Under the pieces are notes generated by a model. The model was not told where the DNA came from. It searched no databases and saw only the letters and a list, made by a program, of their open reading frames with translations. The position numbers were made by a program, and so were the translations under genes. From JABDIP01 sp965250245 (GTDB lineage: Bacteria > Pseudomonadota > Alphaproteobacteria > DSM-16000 > Inquilinaceae), in contig OZ252296.1 in NCBI GenBank assembly GCA_965250245.1, positions 124,001 through 188,000 of the forward strand: a DNA stretch of 64,000 nt. The letters are read 5' to 3'. Each line of letters starts with the position of its first letter. Positions within the stretch are counted from its first letter, which is position 1. Below, one piece after another: positions 1 to 9,034 of the stretch.

Positions 1-1734
<1,734 letters not shown>

Positions 1735-2030
1735 CGAGGCCTCAAGACCAATAGGTAAAATCTGCGCTATTCCGACTGGACACTTAGGCGCGCCAAGCGG
1801 CGGATTCAACGCGGCGCGCCCTACAACACGCGCGGAATCCGGCGGTTCCACGGCACGCCCCGCCATCGGGCCGGCACAATACGCGATCATCGTGCGAAAC
1901 CCAACCTTGGCTGAGGATCGCTTGCCCGCCTTCCCGGCCTGTGCTTTACGTGCGCGATCGAATCGGTCTTTGCGGTGGCATCCGGTTCGGAATTCCCCCA
2001 GCCAGACCGCCACCGGAAAGGGTCATACCG

Positions 2031-2891
2031 ATGTTCATGCCGGCCACGCGCCTCGCAGCCAGCGCCGTCCTGGCGCTGTTTGCATTCGCCGCCGGGCCGC
2101 TGCCCGCAGCCGCCCAGGACGAGAATCCGGTCGTCGCAACCGTCAACGGCGATGAGATCCGCCGCGACGAGGTGATTGACGCCATCCGCCGCATGCCGGC
2201 CCAGTTCCAACAGATGCCGCCGGAAATCCTGATCCCGGCGATCGCCGAGCAGCTGGCCGCCGGCCGCCTGATGGCCGCCCGCGGCTATGCCGAAAACCTG
2301 CAGGACAGCGAGGCCGTCAAGCTGCGGGTCGCCGAGGCGGAGCGCAACATCATCCAGGAGGTCTGGCTGCAGCAGGAGATCGACGCGCGGATGACCGACG
2401 AGGTGATCGAGACCGCCTATGCGGATTTCCTGACCGCCAACCCGCCGGTCGAGGAGGTGAGCGCCCGGCACATCCTGGTCGAGACCGAGGATGAGGGAAA
2501 GGCGCTGATCGAGCGGCTGAAGGATGGCGAGGATTTCGCCGAGCTGGCGCGGGAGGCCTCCACCGGCCCGACCGGCCCGAATGGCGGCGATCTCGGCTAT
2601 TTCACCAAGGAGCGGATGGTTCCGGAGTTCGCCGAGGCGGCCTTCGCGATGGATGCGGGCGAATACTCCGAGACGCCGGTGCAGACCCAGTTCGGCTGGC
2701 ACGTCATCCTGGTCGAGGACCGGCGCATGACCCAGCCGCCGAGCCTGGACGACGTTCGCGGCCAGCTCGAGGGCGGCCTCGCCGACCAGTATGTCCAGGA
2801 GATCATCGAGGAGCTGCAGGCCGGGGCGGAGATCGTCGTGTTCGGCCCCGACGGCGAGCCGCTCGAGCCGCCTGCCTCCGCGGACCAGTAA
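2031..2891 (+). CDS. Periplasmic parvulin-type peptidyl-prolyl cis-trans isomerase (SurA/PrsA-like)
   Basis: A 286-residue exported foldase expected to isomerise X-Pro bonds during folding of exported proteins. Residues 1-28 form a signal peptide ending PAAAQ. A SurA-N-like helical segment follows (about 35-130), then one parvulin domain (about 143-240) with the family blocks SARHILV, the GGDLGYF loop and FGWHVILVEDRR. The start at 2031 is chosen because GGAAAGG sits nine bases upstream and the signal peptide begins there; an upstream in-frame start would add an unlikely Arg/Gly-rich tail. The gene lies 3 bp upstream of argJ, so the two are probably co-transcribed. Pairing with secA next door fits a role in protein export. 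The exact client is unknown. Confidence 0.9.
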   Translation: MFMPATRLAASAVLALFAFAAGPLPAAAQDENPVVATVNGDEIRRDEVIDAIRRMPAQFQQMPPEILIPAIAEQLAAGRLMAARGYAENLQDSEAVKLRVAEAERNIIQEVWLQQEIDARMTDEVIETAYADFLTANPPVEEVSARHILVETEDEGKALIERLKDGEDFAELAREASTGPTGPNGGDLGYFTKERMVPEFAEAAFAMDAGEYSETPVQTQFGWHVILVEDRRMTQPPSLDDVRGQLEGGLADQYVQEIIEELQAGAEIVVFGPDGEPLEPPASADQ

Positions 2892-2894
2892 CGC

Positions 2895-4127
2895 ATGGAG
2901 ATCGCCCGGTCTCCGCTGGCGCCGGAGCGGTTCCCCGACATGCCGCCGGTCGCCGGGGTGCGCCTGGCCTCGGCGGCTGCCGGCCTGAAGAAGTCCGGCG
3001 ACCGTGACCTGCTGCTGGTCGCTCTGGATCCCGGAACGACCATCGCCGGCGTGCTGACCCGCTCACGCTGCCCGTCGGCGCCGGTCGATTGGTGCCGGCA
3101 GGCACTGCCGGACGGGTCGGCGCGGGCGATCGTCGTGAATTCCGGCAATGCCAACGCCTTCACCGGATCGGCCGGCGACACCGCGGTGCAGCGCACCGTG
3201 GAGGCGGCGGCGGAACTGCTCGGCTGCCAGGAGACCGAGGTCTTCCCCGCCTCGACCGGCGTGATCGGCCAGCCGGTCGGTCCGGACCATATCGCCGATG
3301 CCCTGCCGGGCCTTGCGGAGGCCCTGGCGCCGGCGGGCTGGGAGCCGGCGGCAGATGCCATCTGCACCACCGACACCTTCGCCAAGGGCGCGACCGCAAC
3401 GACCGCCATCGACGGGGTTCCGGTCACCATCAACGGTATCGCCAAGGGGTCCGGCATGATCGCGCCGGACATGGCGACCATGCTGGCCTTCGTCTTCACC
3501 GACGCCGCGCTGCCGGCGGCCGTTCTGCGGCCCCTGCTGGCGGCGGCGGCGGACAGATCCTTCAACGCCATCACCGTCGACGGCGATACCTCGACCAGCG
3601 ACACGCTGCTGCTCTGCGCCACCGGCCGGGCCGGGCATCGGCCGGTCGACGATCACCGCGACCGACGGCTCGACGGTTTCCGGGCCGCGCTCGACGCGTT
3701 GATGATCGACCTGGCGCAGCAGGTCGTGCGCGACGGCGAGGGCGCCAGCAAGTTCGTCGAGATCACCGTGACCGGGGCGCAATCGGCCCGGGCGGCGCGT
3801 CGGGTCGGCCTCGCGATCGCCAATTCGCCGCTGGTCAAGACCGCCATCGCCGGCGAGGACGCAAATTGGGGCCGCATCGTCATGGCAGTCGGCAAGTCGG
3901 GCGAGAAGGCCGACCGAGACCGGCTCTCCATCGGCATGGGCGGCGTCGAGATCACCCGCGACGGCCAGCTGGTCGCCGGCTACGACGAGGCGCCGGTCGC
4001 CCGCCATATGAAGGGGTCGGACATCGCCATCGCCGTCGACCTGGGCGTCGGCCGCGGCCGCGCCACGGTGTGGACCTGCGACCTGACCCACGGCTACATC
4101 TCGATCAATGCCGACTATCGCAGCTGA
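2895..4127 (+). CDS. argJ: Bifunctional ornithine acetyltransferase / N-acetylglutamate synthase ArgJ
   Basis: ArgJ moves the acetyl group from N-acetylornithine to glutamate in the cyclic arginine pathway and can also make N-acetylglutamate from acetyl-CoA. The 410-residue product has the family length. It contains the autocleavage block GSGMIAPDMATMLAF, with the new N-terminal nucleophile at Thr195, so it should self-cleave into alpha and beta chains. Other family blocks are VNSGNANAFTG, the KGATATTAIDGV segment and NSPLVKTAIAGEDANWGRI. The start ATG lies 3 bp after the parvulin stop, and its 3' end overlaps the following acetyltransferase gene by 20 bp, which suggests translational coupling in one operon. 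Confidence 0.97.
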   Translation: MEIARSPLAPERFPDMPPVAGVRLASAAAGLKKSGDRDLLLVALDPGTTIAGVLTRSRCPSAPVDWCRQALPDGSARAIVVNSGNANAFTGSAGDTAVQRTVEAAAELLGCQETEVFPASTGVIGQPVGPDHIADALPGLAEALAPAGWEPAADAICTTDTFAKGATATTAIDGVPVTINGIAKGSGMIAPDMATMLAFVFTDAALPAAVLRPLLAAAADRSFNAITVDGDTSTSDTLLLCATGRAGHRPVDDHRDRRLDGFRAALDALMIDLAQQVVRDGEGASKFVEITVTGAQSARAARRVGLAIANSPLVKTAIAGEDANWGRIVMAVGKSGEKADRDRLSIGMGGVEITRDGQLVAGYDEAPVARHMKGSDIAIAVDLGVGRGRATVWTCDLTHGYISINADYRS

Positions 4128-4632
4128 GCGGATCCGGACGGATCGGCTCGTGCTGACGCCCGCGGTGCCGGAAGAGGCGGCCGCCATCGCGGCGACCTGC
4201 AACGACCTCGCCGTCCTGCGCAACCTCTCCTTCCTGACCTACCCGGTCGGCGCCGGCGATTTGGCGCGCTTGTTGGCCGAACGGCCCGACGCCGACCTCT
4301 GGCTGACGGTACGCGCCCGCGAGAGCGAAGCCGTGATCGGCGTCGCCGGGCTCCACGCCGATGCGGATGGCGGCGCCGAGATCGGTTTCTGGCTGGCCCC
4401 CGACCATTGGGGCCGGGGCTATGCCACGGAGATCGCGGCGGCACTTGCCCAACTTGCGCGGGACCTTGGGTTCGGCCCGGTCTGGGCCGTGGTGCTGCCG
4501 GACAATGCCGGCTCTTGCCGGGTCCTGGAGAAGGCCGGGTTCGTCCATGACGGCGAGGCGGTGCGGTACTACCGGCAGCGGGCGGCGGAACTGGCCGTGC
4601 ACCGATACCGTCTGCCGGACGACGCGGCATGA
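4108..4632 (+). CDS. GNAT family N-acetyltransferase (RimJ/RimL type)
   Basis: A 174-residue protein with the Gcn5-related fold of the RimJ/RimL subgroup: an N-terminal RTDRLVLTPAV strand, the AEIGFWLAPDHWGRGYATEIAAAL acetyl-CoA binding region (about residues 90-113), and the closing NAGSCRVLEKAGFVHDGE block typical of ribosomal-protein and small-molecule acetyltransferases. The start ATG lies inside the 3' end of argJ (20 bp overlap) and its stop overlaps the mutT start (ATGA). Such overlaps argue for tight co-expression. The substrate cannot be read from the sequence; arginine-pathway, ribosomal or antibiotic substrates are all possible. Confidence 0.88.
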   Translation: MPTIAAERIRTDRLVLTPAVPEEAAAIAATCNDLAVLRNLSFLTYPVGAGDLARLLAERPDADLWLTVRARESEAVIGVAGLHADADGGAEIGFWLAPDHWGRGYATEIAAALAQLARDLGFGPVWAVVLPDNAGSCRVLEKAGFVHDGEAVRYYRQRAAELAVHRYRLPDDAA

Positions 4633-5036
4633 GCGGCCCGGATGTCCTGCTAGTAGCCGCCGTCGCCCTGGTCGATGCCGATGGCCGGGTGCTGCTGGCC
4701 CGGCGCCCGGAGGGCAAGAGCATGGCCGGGCTGTGGGAGTTCCCCGGCGGCAAGGTCGGCGCCGGCGAGACGCCGGAAGCGGCCCTGATCCGGGAGCTGC
4801 GCGAGGAGCTGGCCATCGACACGGTGGAGAGCTGCCTGGCGCCCTTCACCTTCGCCTCGCACCGCTATGACGATTTCCACCTGCTGATGCCGCTCTATCT
4901 GTGCCGGGTCTGGCAGGGCACCCCGACGGCGCAGGAAGGGCAGACGCTGGCCTGGGTGCGCCCGGTGCGCATGCGCGACTATCCGATGCCGCCGGCCGAC
5001 AAGCCGTTGGTGGCGATGCTGCGGGACTTCCTCTGA
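4629..5036 (+). CDS. mutT: (Deoxy)nucleoside triphosphate pyrophosphohydrolase, MutT-type Nudix
   Basis: A 135-residue Nudix hydrolase. The Nudix box is complete (GGKVGAGETPEAALIRELREEL, about residues 38-59), preceded by the MutT-like RRPEGKSMAGLWEFPGGK segment. Most likely it hydrolyses 8-oxo-dGTP to clean the nucleotide pool, as MutT does. It is the last gene of the parvulin-argJ-GNAT-mutT run and overlaps the GNAT gene by four bases (ATGA). Its stop lies 10 bp from the stop of the convergent NicO gene. Confidence 0.92.
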   Translation: MSGPDVLLVAAVALVDADGRVLLARRPEGKSMAGLWEFPGGKVGAGETPEAALIRELREELAIDTVESCLAPFTFASHRYDDFHLLMPLYLCRVWQGTPTAQEGQTLAWVRPVRMRDYPMPPADKPLVAMLRDFL

Positions 5037-5045
5037 GGACCGGGG

Positions 5046-6002
5046 CTAGAGCCCCAGCAATCCGCCGCGCTGCAAGGCGCCGGCGAACATCAACCCGCCC
5101 AGCGCGGTGATGACCAGCGCGCCGGCAATCGTGACGCCGGTCTGAATGCGGGCGACGAAGGCGTTCGAGCGCTCCGTGGCGGTGATCGACCGCCGCACGG
5201 CGATCGCCAGCAAGCCGGCCGTAGAGACCACCAGCGCCGTGCCGATGGCCATGCTGAAGGTCGCCAGGGCGCCGATCAGGAAGATGCCGTTCGCCAGGGT
5301 GAACAGCAGCACGATGATGGCGCCGGAGCAGGGGCGGATCCCGACCGCCATGGCCAGCGGCGCCAGGTCTTCCGGCAGCACCCGGTCGACCCAGCCGCGC
5401 AGCCCGGTCCGCTGCGGGCCGGTATCGTGGTGATGGTGATCGTGGTGGTGATGGTCGTGCCCGCAAGCGGACTGCCCGGTCGCCACACGATAGAGCATGT
5501 AGAGGCCGAGACCGACGATCAGCCCGTAGCTCAGAAGCTCGATGGTGAGCGCCCGGTCCAGCACCTGGGTCAGGGCGATGCCCAGGACCATGGCCAGGAC
5601 CGAGACGATCACGATCGCCGTCACCGCCTGGATCATCGCGACCGCGAACCCCGTGGTCACGCCGCGCAGCCAGCGCGCCGGATTGGCCAGGAAATAGGTC
5701 GCGACCACCGCCTTGCCGTGGCCGGGGCCGGCGGCATGCAGCACGCCGTAAAGAAAGGCGGCACCGATGATCGCCAGCGCCGGGGCCACCGAATCACCGG
5801 ACTGGGCCGCCCGGATGGTCTCGGTCAGCTCGGCGTTCAGCTGCGCCTGCATCTGCGCAACCTTGACCAGGATTATCTGGATGAAGGACGGCTCGGTGAC
5901 CGGTGCCGCCTCTCCAGCGCCACGCAGATACTGCGCAGCGGCCGGCACTGAGGCCAGGATCACCGCGATCGTGAGCCCGGCCTGAAGGCTAGCCTTCCGC
6001 AC
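5046..6002 (-). CDS. NicO/RcnA-family divalent metal transporter with cytosolic His-rich loop
   Basis: A polytopic inner-membrane transporter of the NicO (RcnA, HoxN-related) superfamily, about 318 residues from a GTG at 6002. The start is set by the signal-like MRKASLQAGLTIAVILASVPAAAQ and by a 14-bp overlap with the DUF1007 gene; an earlier in-frame ATG (6155) would read far into that gene and is rejected. Family marks are the HAAGPGHGKAVVATYF block, a cluster of nine histidines in CGHDHHHHDHHHHDTG, and GIRPCSGAIIVLLF. NicO proteins are mostly described as nickel/cobalt exporters. Here the gene sits behind a Zur-type operator with znuB and DUF1007, so zinc handling is a serious alternative; that is inference from context. 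Confidence 0.88.
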   Translation of the reverse strand: MRKASLQAGLTIAVILASVPAAAQYLRGAGEAAPVTEPSFIQIILVKVAQMQAQLNAELTETIRAAQSGDSVAPALAIIGAAFLYGVLHAAGPGHGKAVVATYFLANPARWLRGVTTGFAVAMIQAVTAIVIVSVLAMVLGIALTQVLDRALTIELLSYGLIVGLGLYMLYRVATGQSACGHDHHHHDHHHHDTGPQRTGLRGWVDRVLPEDLAPLAMAVGIRPCSGAIIVLLFTLANGIFLIGALATFSMAIGTALVVSTAGLLAIAVRRSITATERSNAFVARIQTGVTIAGALVITALGGLMFAGALQRGGLLGL

Positions 6003-6615
6003 AGCGCAGACCGATCCGCGTCGGGAAGACGATGCCGAAATAGTACGGCGAGTCGGTATCCAGGCGCAGGGTCGGCACGCAGCCGGACGTCTCGTCCCCG
6101 CTGACGGCGATCCAGCCATCCTCGACGTAGAGGTCGGTGTAATAGGTCTCGTCATAGAAGGCGACGTCGACCCGCTGCCGGGTCGGATCGGCGGGTTCCG
6201 GCAGCGGCACGAAGAAGCTGTAAAGGACGGTGTCGCCGCTGATGGTCGGCCGGAATTGCTGCACGGTCTCGGGCGTCGACTCGACCCCGTCCACCCTCAG
6301 ATGGGTGTAGAAGCCGAACTCGCTCAGGCCGATGAAGGTCATCTGCTCTATCGCGGCCGCCTCGTCCGCGTCGAACTCGCCGTTGTCGTTTGCGTCGAAA
6401 TCCTCGATCAGCAGGGCGCTGACGAAGGGATCGAGGGTCCACTGCGTATCGACGCCGACCAGCGCACCATGTTCGAAGACCAGTGTCGCCGCGGCATCGA
6501 TCCAGATGTGGGGGTGCGTCGTGCCGGGCGATGTCCAGGCAAGCGCGCCGGCCACGGCGATGGCCGCTGTCAGGGAAGACCGGGTCAATCGTCTGCGCGT
6601 CGCTGTCACGATCAT
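5989..6615 (-). CDS. DUF1007 family periplasmic protein with EF-hand-like loop
   Basis: A 208-residue protein with an N-terminal export signal (about residues 1-33) followed directly by HPHIWIDA, the metal-ligand-like opening characteristic of DUF1007. Residues about 73-84 read DFDANDNGEFDADE, which fits a calcium-type EF-hand loop (acidic/Asn residues at positions 1, 3, 5, 9 and 12) and is common in this family. The rest is beta-rich. DUF1007 genes are regularly found next to NicO transporters, and here the stop overlaps the NicO start by 14 bp. It lies 111 bp after znuB on the same strand. A periplasmic metal chaperone or sensor feeding NicO is plausible but unproven. Confidence 0.88.
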   Translation of the reverse strand: MIVTATRRRLTRSSLTAAIAVAGALAWTSPGTTHPHIWIDAAATLVFEHGALVGVDTQWTLDPFVSALLIEDFDANDNGEFDADEAAAIEQMTFIGLSEFGFYTHLRVDGVESTPETVQQFRPTISGDTVLYSFFVPLPEPADPTRQRVDVAFYDETYYTDLYVEDGWIAVSGDETSGCVPTLRLDTDSPYYFGIVFPTRIGLRCAEG

Positions 6616-6726
6616 GATCCTTCAAGTCTGGCGCGGCATTGCGGCGAGGATGCGGCCGACGGAAGTCTCCTACAGCTTCGGTGAATATAGTGTAAGCCGT
6701 TGTCTTTGGAAGCTTTGTTCGCGCGA

Positions 6727-7533
6727 TCAGCCGGCCCTGACCCGCGCGAGCGCGCCGATCGCCTGCCCGGCCAGGAACAGGATCAGGGCGGCGACCACCA
6801 CGGAGGGGCCGGAGGGCGTGTCGAACTGCAGCGATCCCAGCACGCCGCCGCCGACGGCCGCACTCCCGATCAGGGCGGAGACCAGGGCCATGCGCTCCGG
6901 GGTGCCGGCGAAGCGGCGGGCCGTCGCCGCCGGGATGATCATCAGCGAGGTCACCAGCAGGATGCCGACGATCTTCATGGCGATGGCGATCGTGGTGGCC
7001 AGCAGCAGCGTGAAGCCGAGCCGCACCGCCAGCGCGTTGATGCCCTCCGCGCGGGCCAGTTCCTCATGCACCGTCACCGCCAGCATCCGCCGCCACAGCA
7101 CGGCGAGACCGGCGAGCACCAGTGCCCCGCCGCTCCAGATCCAGACCAGATCGTCCTTTCCGACCGACAGGATGTCGCCGAACAGATAGCCCATAAGGTC
7201 GATCCTCAGCGTCTCCATAAAGCTCACCACCACCAGGCCCAGCGCCAGGGCGGAATGGGCGAACAGGCCGAGCAGGGTGTCGGTCGCGAAGCGCCGCTGC
7301 TCCTGCAGCAGCACGATGCCGATGGCGAACAGGGCACAGACGGCGAAGATGCCGATGGTCAGGTCGATCGCCAGCAGGACCCCGAGCGCGATGCCGAGCA
7401 GGGCCGAATGGGCCATCGAATCCCCGAAATAGGCCATCCGCCGCCACACGATGAAGCAGCCCAGCGGGCTGGCGACAAGGGCGACGCCGATCCCGCCGAG
7501 AGTGGCGCGAAAGACGAAATCGTCGAGGAACAT
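6727..7533 (-). CDS. znuB: High-affinity zinc ABC transporter permease ZnuB
   Basis: A 268-residue ABC-3 family permease with about eight hydrophobic segments. Family signatures are GCFIVWRRMAYFGDSMAHSALLG near the N-terminus, VHEELARAEGI, and the KIVGILLVTSLMIIPAATAR block that contacts the ATPase. It would form the membrane channel for zinc delivered by ZnuA. The ATG at 7533 is chosen because upstream in-frame starts run into the operator. It is the first minus-strand gene after the Zur-type palindrome (62 bp from the palindrome edge), with DUF1007 and NicO downstream. The cognate ATPase gene znuC, usually adjacent, is absent from this locus. Confidence 0.95.
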   Translation of the reverse strand: MFLDDFVFRATLGGIGVALVASPLGCFIVWRRMAYFGDSMAHSALLGIALGVLLAIDLTIGIFAVCALFAIGIVLLQEQRRFATDTLLGLFAHSALALGLVVVSFMETLRIDLMGYLFGDILSVGKDDLVWIWSGGALVLAGLAVLWRRMLAVTVHEELARAEGINALAVRLGFTLLLATTIAIAMKIVGILLVTSLMIIPAATARRFAGTPERMALVSALIGSAAVGGGVLGSLQFDTPSGPSVVVAALILFLAGQAIGALARVRAG

Positions 7534-7594
7534 GATGATGGCTTCCGATGACGGCCGGGTCGCCGGACTATGCCCGGACCAAATCGCGTTGCAA

Positions 7595-7613
7595 TATGTT
7601 ATAGTATAACATA
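7595..7613. promoter_or_regulatory. Putative Zur operator between znuB and znuA
   Basis: TATGTTATAGTATAACATA is a perfect inverted repeat of nine bases per arm around one central G. It matches the zinc-uptake-regulator box known in Proteobacteria (core GTTATA-N-TATAAC). It lies in the 124-bp divergent region, 44 bp before the znuA start and 61 bp before the znuB start, so a single site could repress both directions when zinc is plentiful. The AT-rich palindrome stands out sharply from the GC-rich surroundings. Confidence 0.88.
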
Positions 7614-7657
7614 ACTTCCCAGCCGCTAGAAATTCCGGGCCAAGAGGCAGGTCACCC

Positions 7658-8902
7658 ATGCAGGCAGTTCCGTTTCGATCGATCACCGTGGCAGCGCTTT
7701 TCGCGGCCGCCACCATGCAGCCGGCCCGGGCCGAGGGACCCGAGGTCGTCGCCACAATCAAGCCGGTCCACTCGCTGACCGCCGCGGTGATGGATGGCGT
7801 GGCGGAGCCGGTCTTGCTGGTCCGCGGCGGCGGGTCACCCCACACCTACGCATTGCGGCCGTCGGACGCCCGGGCGCTGGAATCGGCCGATGTCGTCGTC
7901 TGGGTCGGCGAGGCCCTGGAAACCTTTCTTGAGCGGCCCCTGGAGACGCTGGCGTCGGACGCCCGCGTCGTGACGCTGTCGGAAGCCGATGGCCTGAGGC
8001 TGCTGGAAGTCCGCGAAGGCGGGTCCTGGGACAGCCATGACCACGGCGACCACGCCGAGGCCGAGCATCATGACGATCACGATGAGCATGCCGAGCACGA
8101 GCATCACGACGATCATGATGAGCACGCCGAGGCCGAACATCACGACGACCACGATGAGCATGCCGAGCACGAGCATCACGACGATCATGATGAGCACGCC
8201 GAAGCTGAGCATCATGACGACCACGATGAGCATGCCGAGCACGGGCATGACGACGATCATGCCGAGCATGCCGAGCATGCCGAGCATGCCGAGCATGCCG
8301 AGCACGCCGAGGCCGAGCACCACGCAGATCATGACGACCATGCAGAGCATGCGGAGCACGATCACGCGCATGAAGGCGCAGACATGCATGTCTGGCTCGA
8401 CCCGCGCAACGCCGCCGTCATGGCACGGGCGATCGCCGATGCGCTGATCGCGGCCGATCCGGCCAATGCGCCGGCCTATCGCGCCAATGTGGCGCAGCTT
8501 CAGGCGGATCTGGCGGATCTGGAGCAGGCCCTCGCGGAGCAGTTGGAGGCCGTCCATGACCGGCCCTTCGTCGTGTTCCACGACGCCTATCAGTATTTCG
8601 AGACCCGGTTCGACGTACGGGCGGTCGGCAGCATCACGGTGTCCCCGGAGATCCAGCCGGGCGCGGCGCGGCTGCGGGAGGTCCAGCACACCATCGAAGA
8701 GGTCGACGCGCGCTGCGTGTTCAGTGAGCCGCAATTCGAGCCGCGCCTGGTCGAAACGGTGACCGAAGGGACCGATGCCAAGCCCGGCACGCTCGATCCG
8801 CTGGGCGCGGCGCTTCCGGCCGGCCCGGGGCAGTATTTCGCGCTGTTGGAAGGCATGGCCGGGTCGCTGGTCGACTGCCTAGGCGGGCCGGAGGCCGGCT
8901 GA
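7658..8902 (+). CDS. znuA: Zinc ABC transporter substrate-binding protein ZnuA with expanded His-rich loop
   Basis: The periplasmic zinc receptor of the ZnuABC importer, 414 residues. Residues 1-25 form a signal peptide ending ARA. Expected zinc ligands are His62 (SPHTY), His244 (MHVWLDP), His308 (FHDAY) and Asp380 (LDPLG). Cys353 and Cys407 match the conserved disulphide. Between about residues 127 and 238 is a His/Asp/Glu-rich loop of over 100 residues, longer than the usual charged loop of ZnuA, built from 24-residue repeats and an Ala-Glu-His repeat. The gene is monocistronic, with GAGGCAGG before the ATG, and is read from the Zur-type operator shared with znuB. Confidence 0.96.
   Translation: MQAVPFRSITVAALFAAATMQPARAEGPEVVATIKPVHSLTAAVMDGVAEPVLLVRGGGSPHTYALRPSDARALESADVVVWVGEALETFLERPLETLASDARVVTLSEADGLRLLEVREGGSWDSHDHGDHAEAEHHDDHDEHAEHEHHDDHDEHAEAEHHDDHDEHAEHEHHDDHDEHAEAEHHDDHDEHAEHGHDDDHAEHAEHAEHAEHAEHAEAEHHADHDDHAEHAEHDHAHEGADMHVWLDPRNAAVMARAIADALIAADPANAPAYRANVAQLQADLADLEQALAEQLEAVHDRPFVVFHDAYQYFETRFDVRAVGSITVSPEIQPGAARLREVQHTIEEVDARCVFSEPQFEPRLVETVTEGTDAKPGTLDPLGAALPAGPGQYFALLEGMAGSLVDCLGGPEAG
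8054..8305 (+). repeat. In-frame 72-bp tandem repeats and 9-bp repeats encoding the ZnuA His-rich loop
   Basis: Three head-to-tail units of 72 bp (8054-8125, 8126-8197, 8198-8269, the last diverging near its end) encode AEAEHHDDHDEHAEHEHHDDHDEH-like peptides. They are followed by five to six copies of the 9-bp unit gccgagcat (8261-8305) encoding Ala-Glu-His. All units keep the reading frame. Such direct repeats are prone to length change by slippage or recombination, so copy number may differ between strains. Confidence 0.9.
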
Positions 8903-9034
8903 CGCATCCCGTTTTGGCCTTGGCCATCGTTCGGGCAAAAAGTGGTAGGATGGTCGTCGGGGCTTAGGTGACGCCGACCCTATCGGCGGCGCACCGGGGC
9001 CGGCGACGACCCTGACCACACGGATGCGCGTTCG

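Noticed and set aside
3063..4223. Minus-strand reading frame opposite argJ
   Set aside because: A GC-rich mirror frame of argJ with no recognisable domain or ribosome site.
5042..5055. Hairpin GGGGCT-AG-AGCCCC as terminator between mutT and NicO
   Set aside because: The loop of two bases is too tight, there is no T-tract, and it overlaps the NicO stop codon.
8054..8305. CRISPR-like array
   Set aside because: The repeats are contiguous, in frame and encode the ZnuA His loop; there are no spacers or cas genes.
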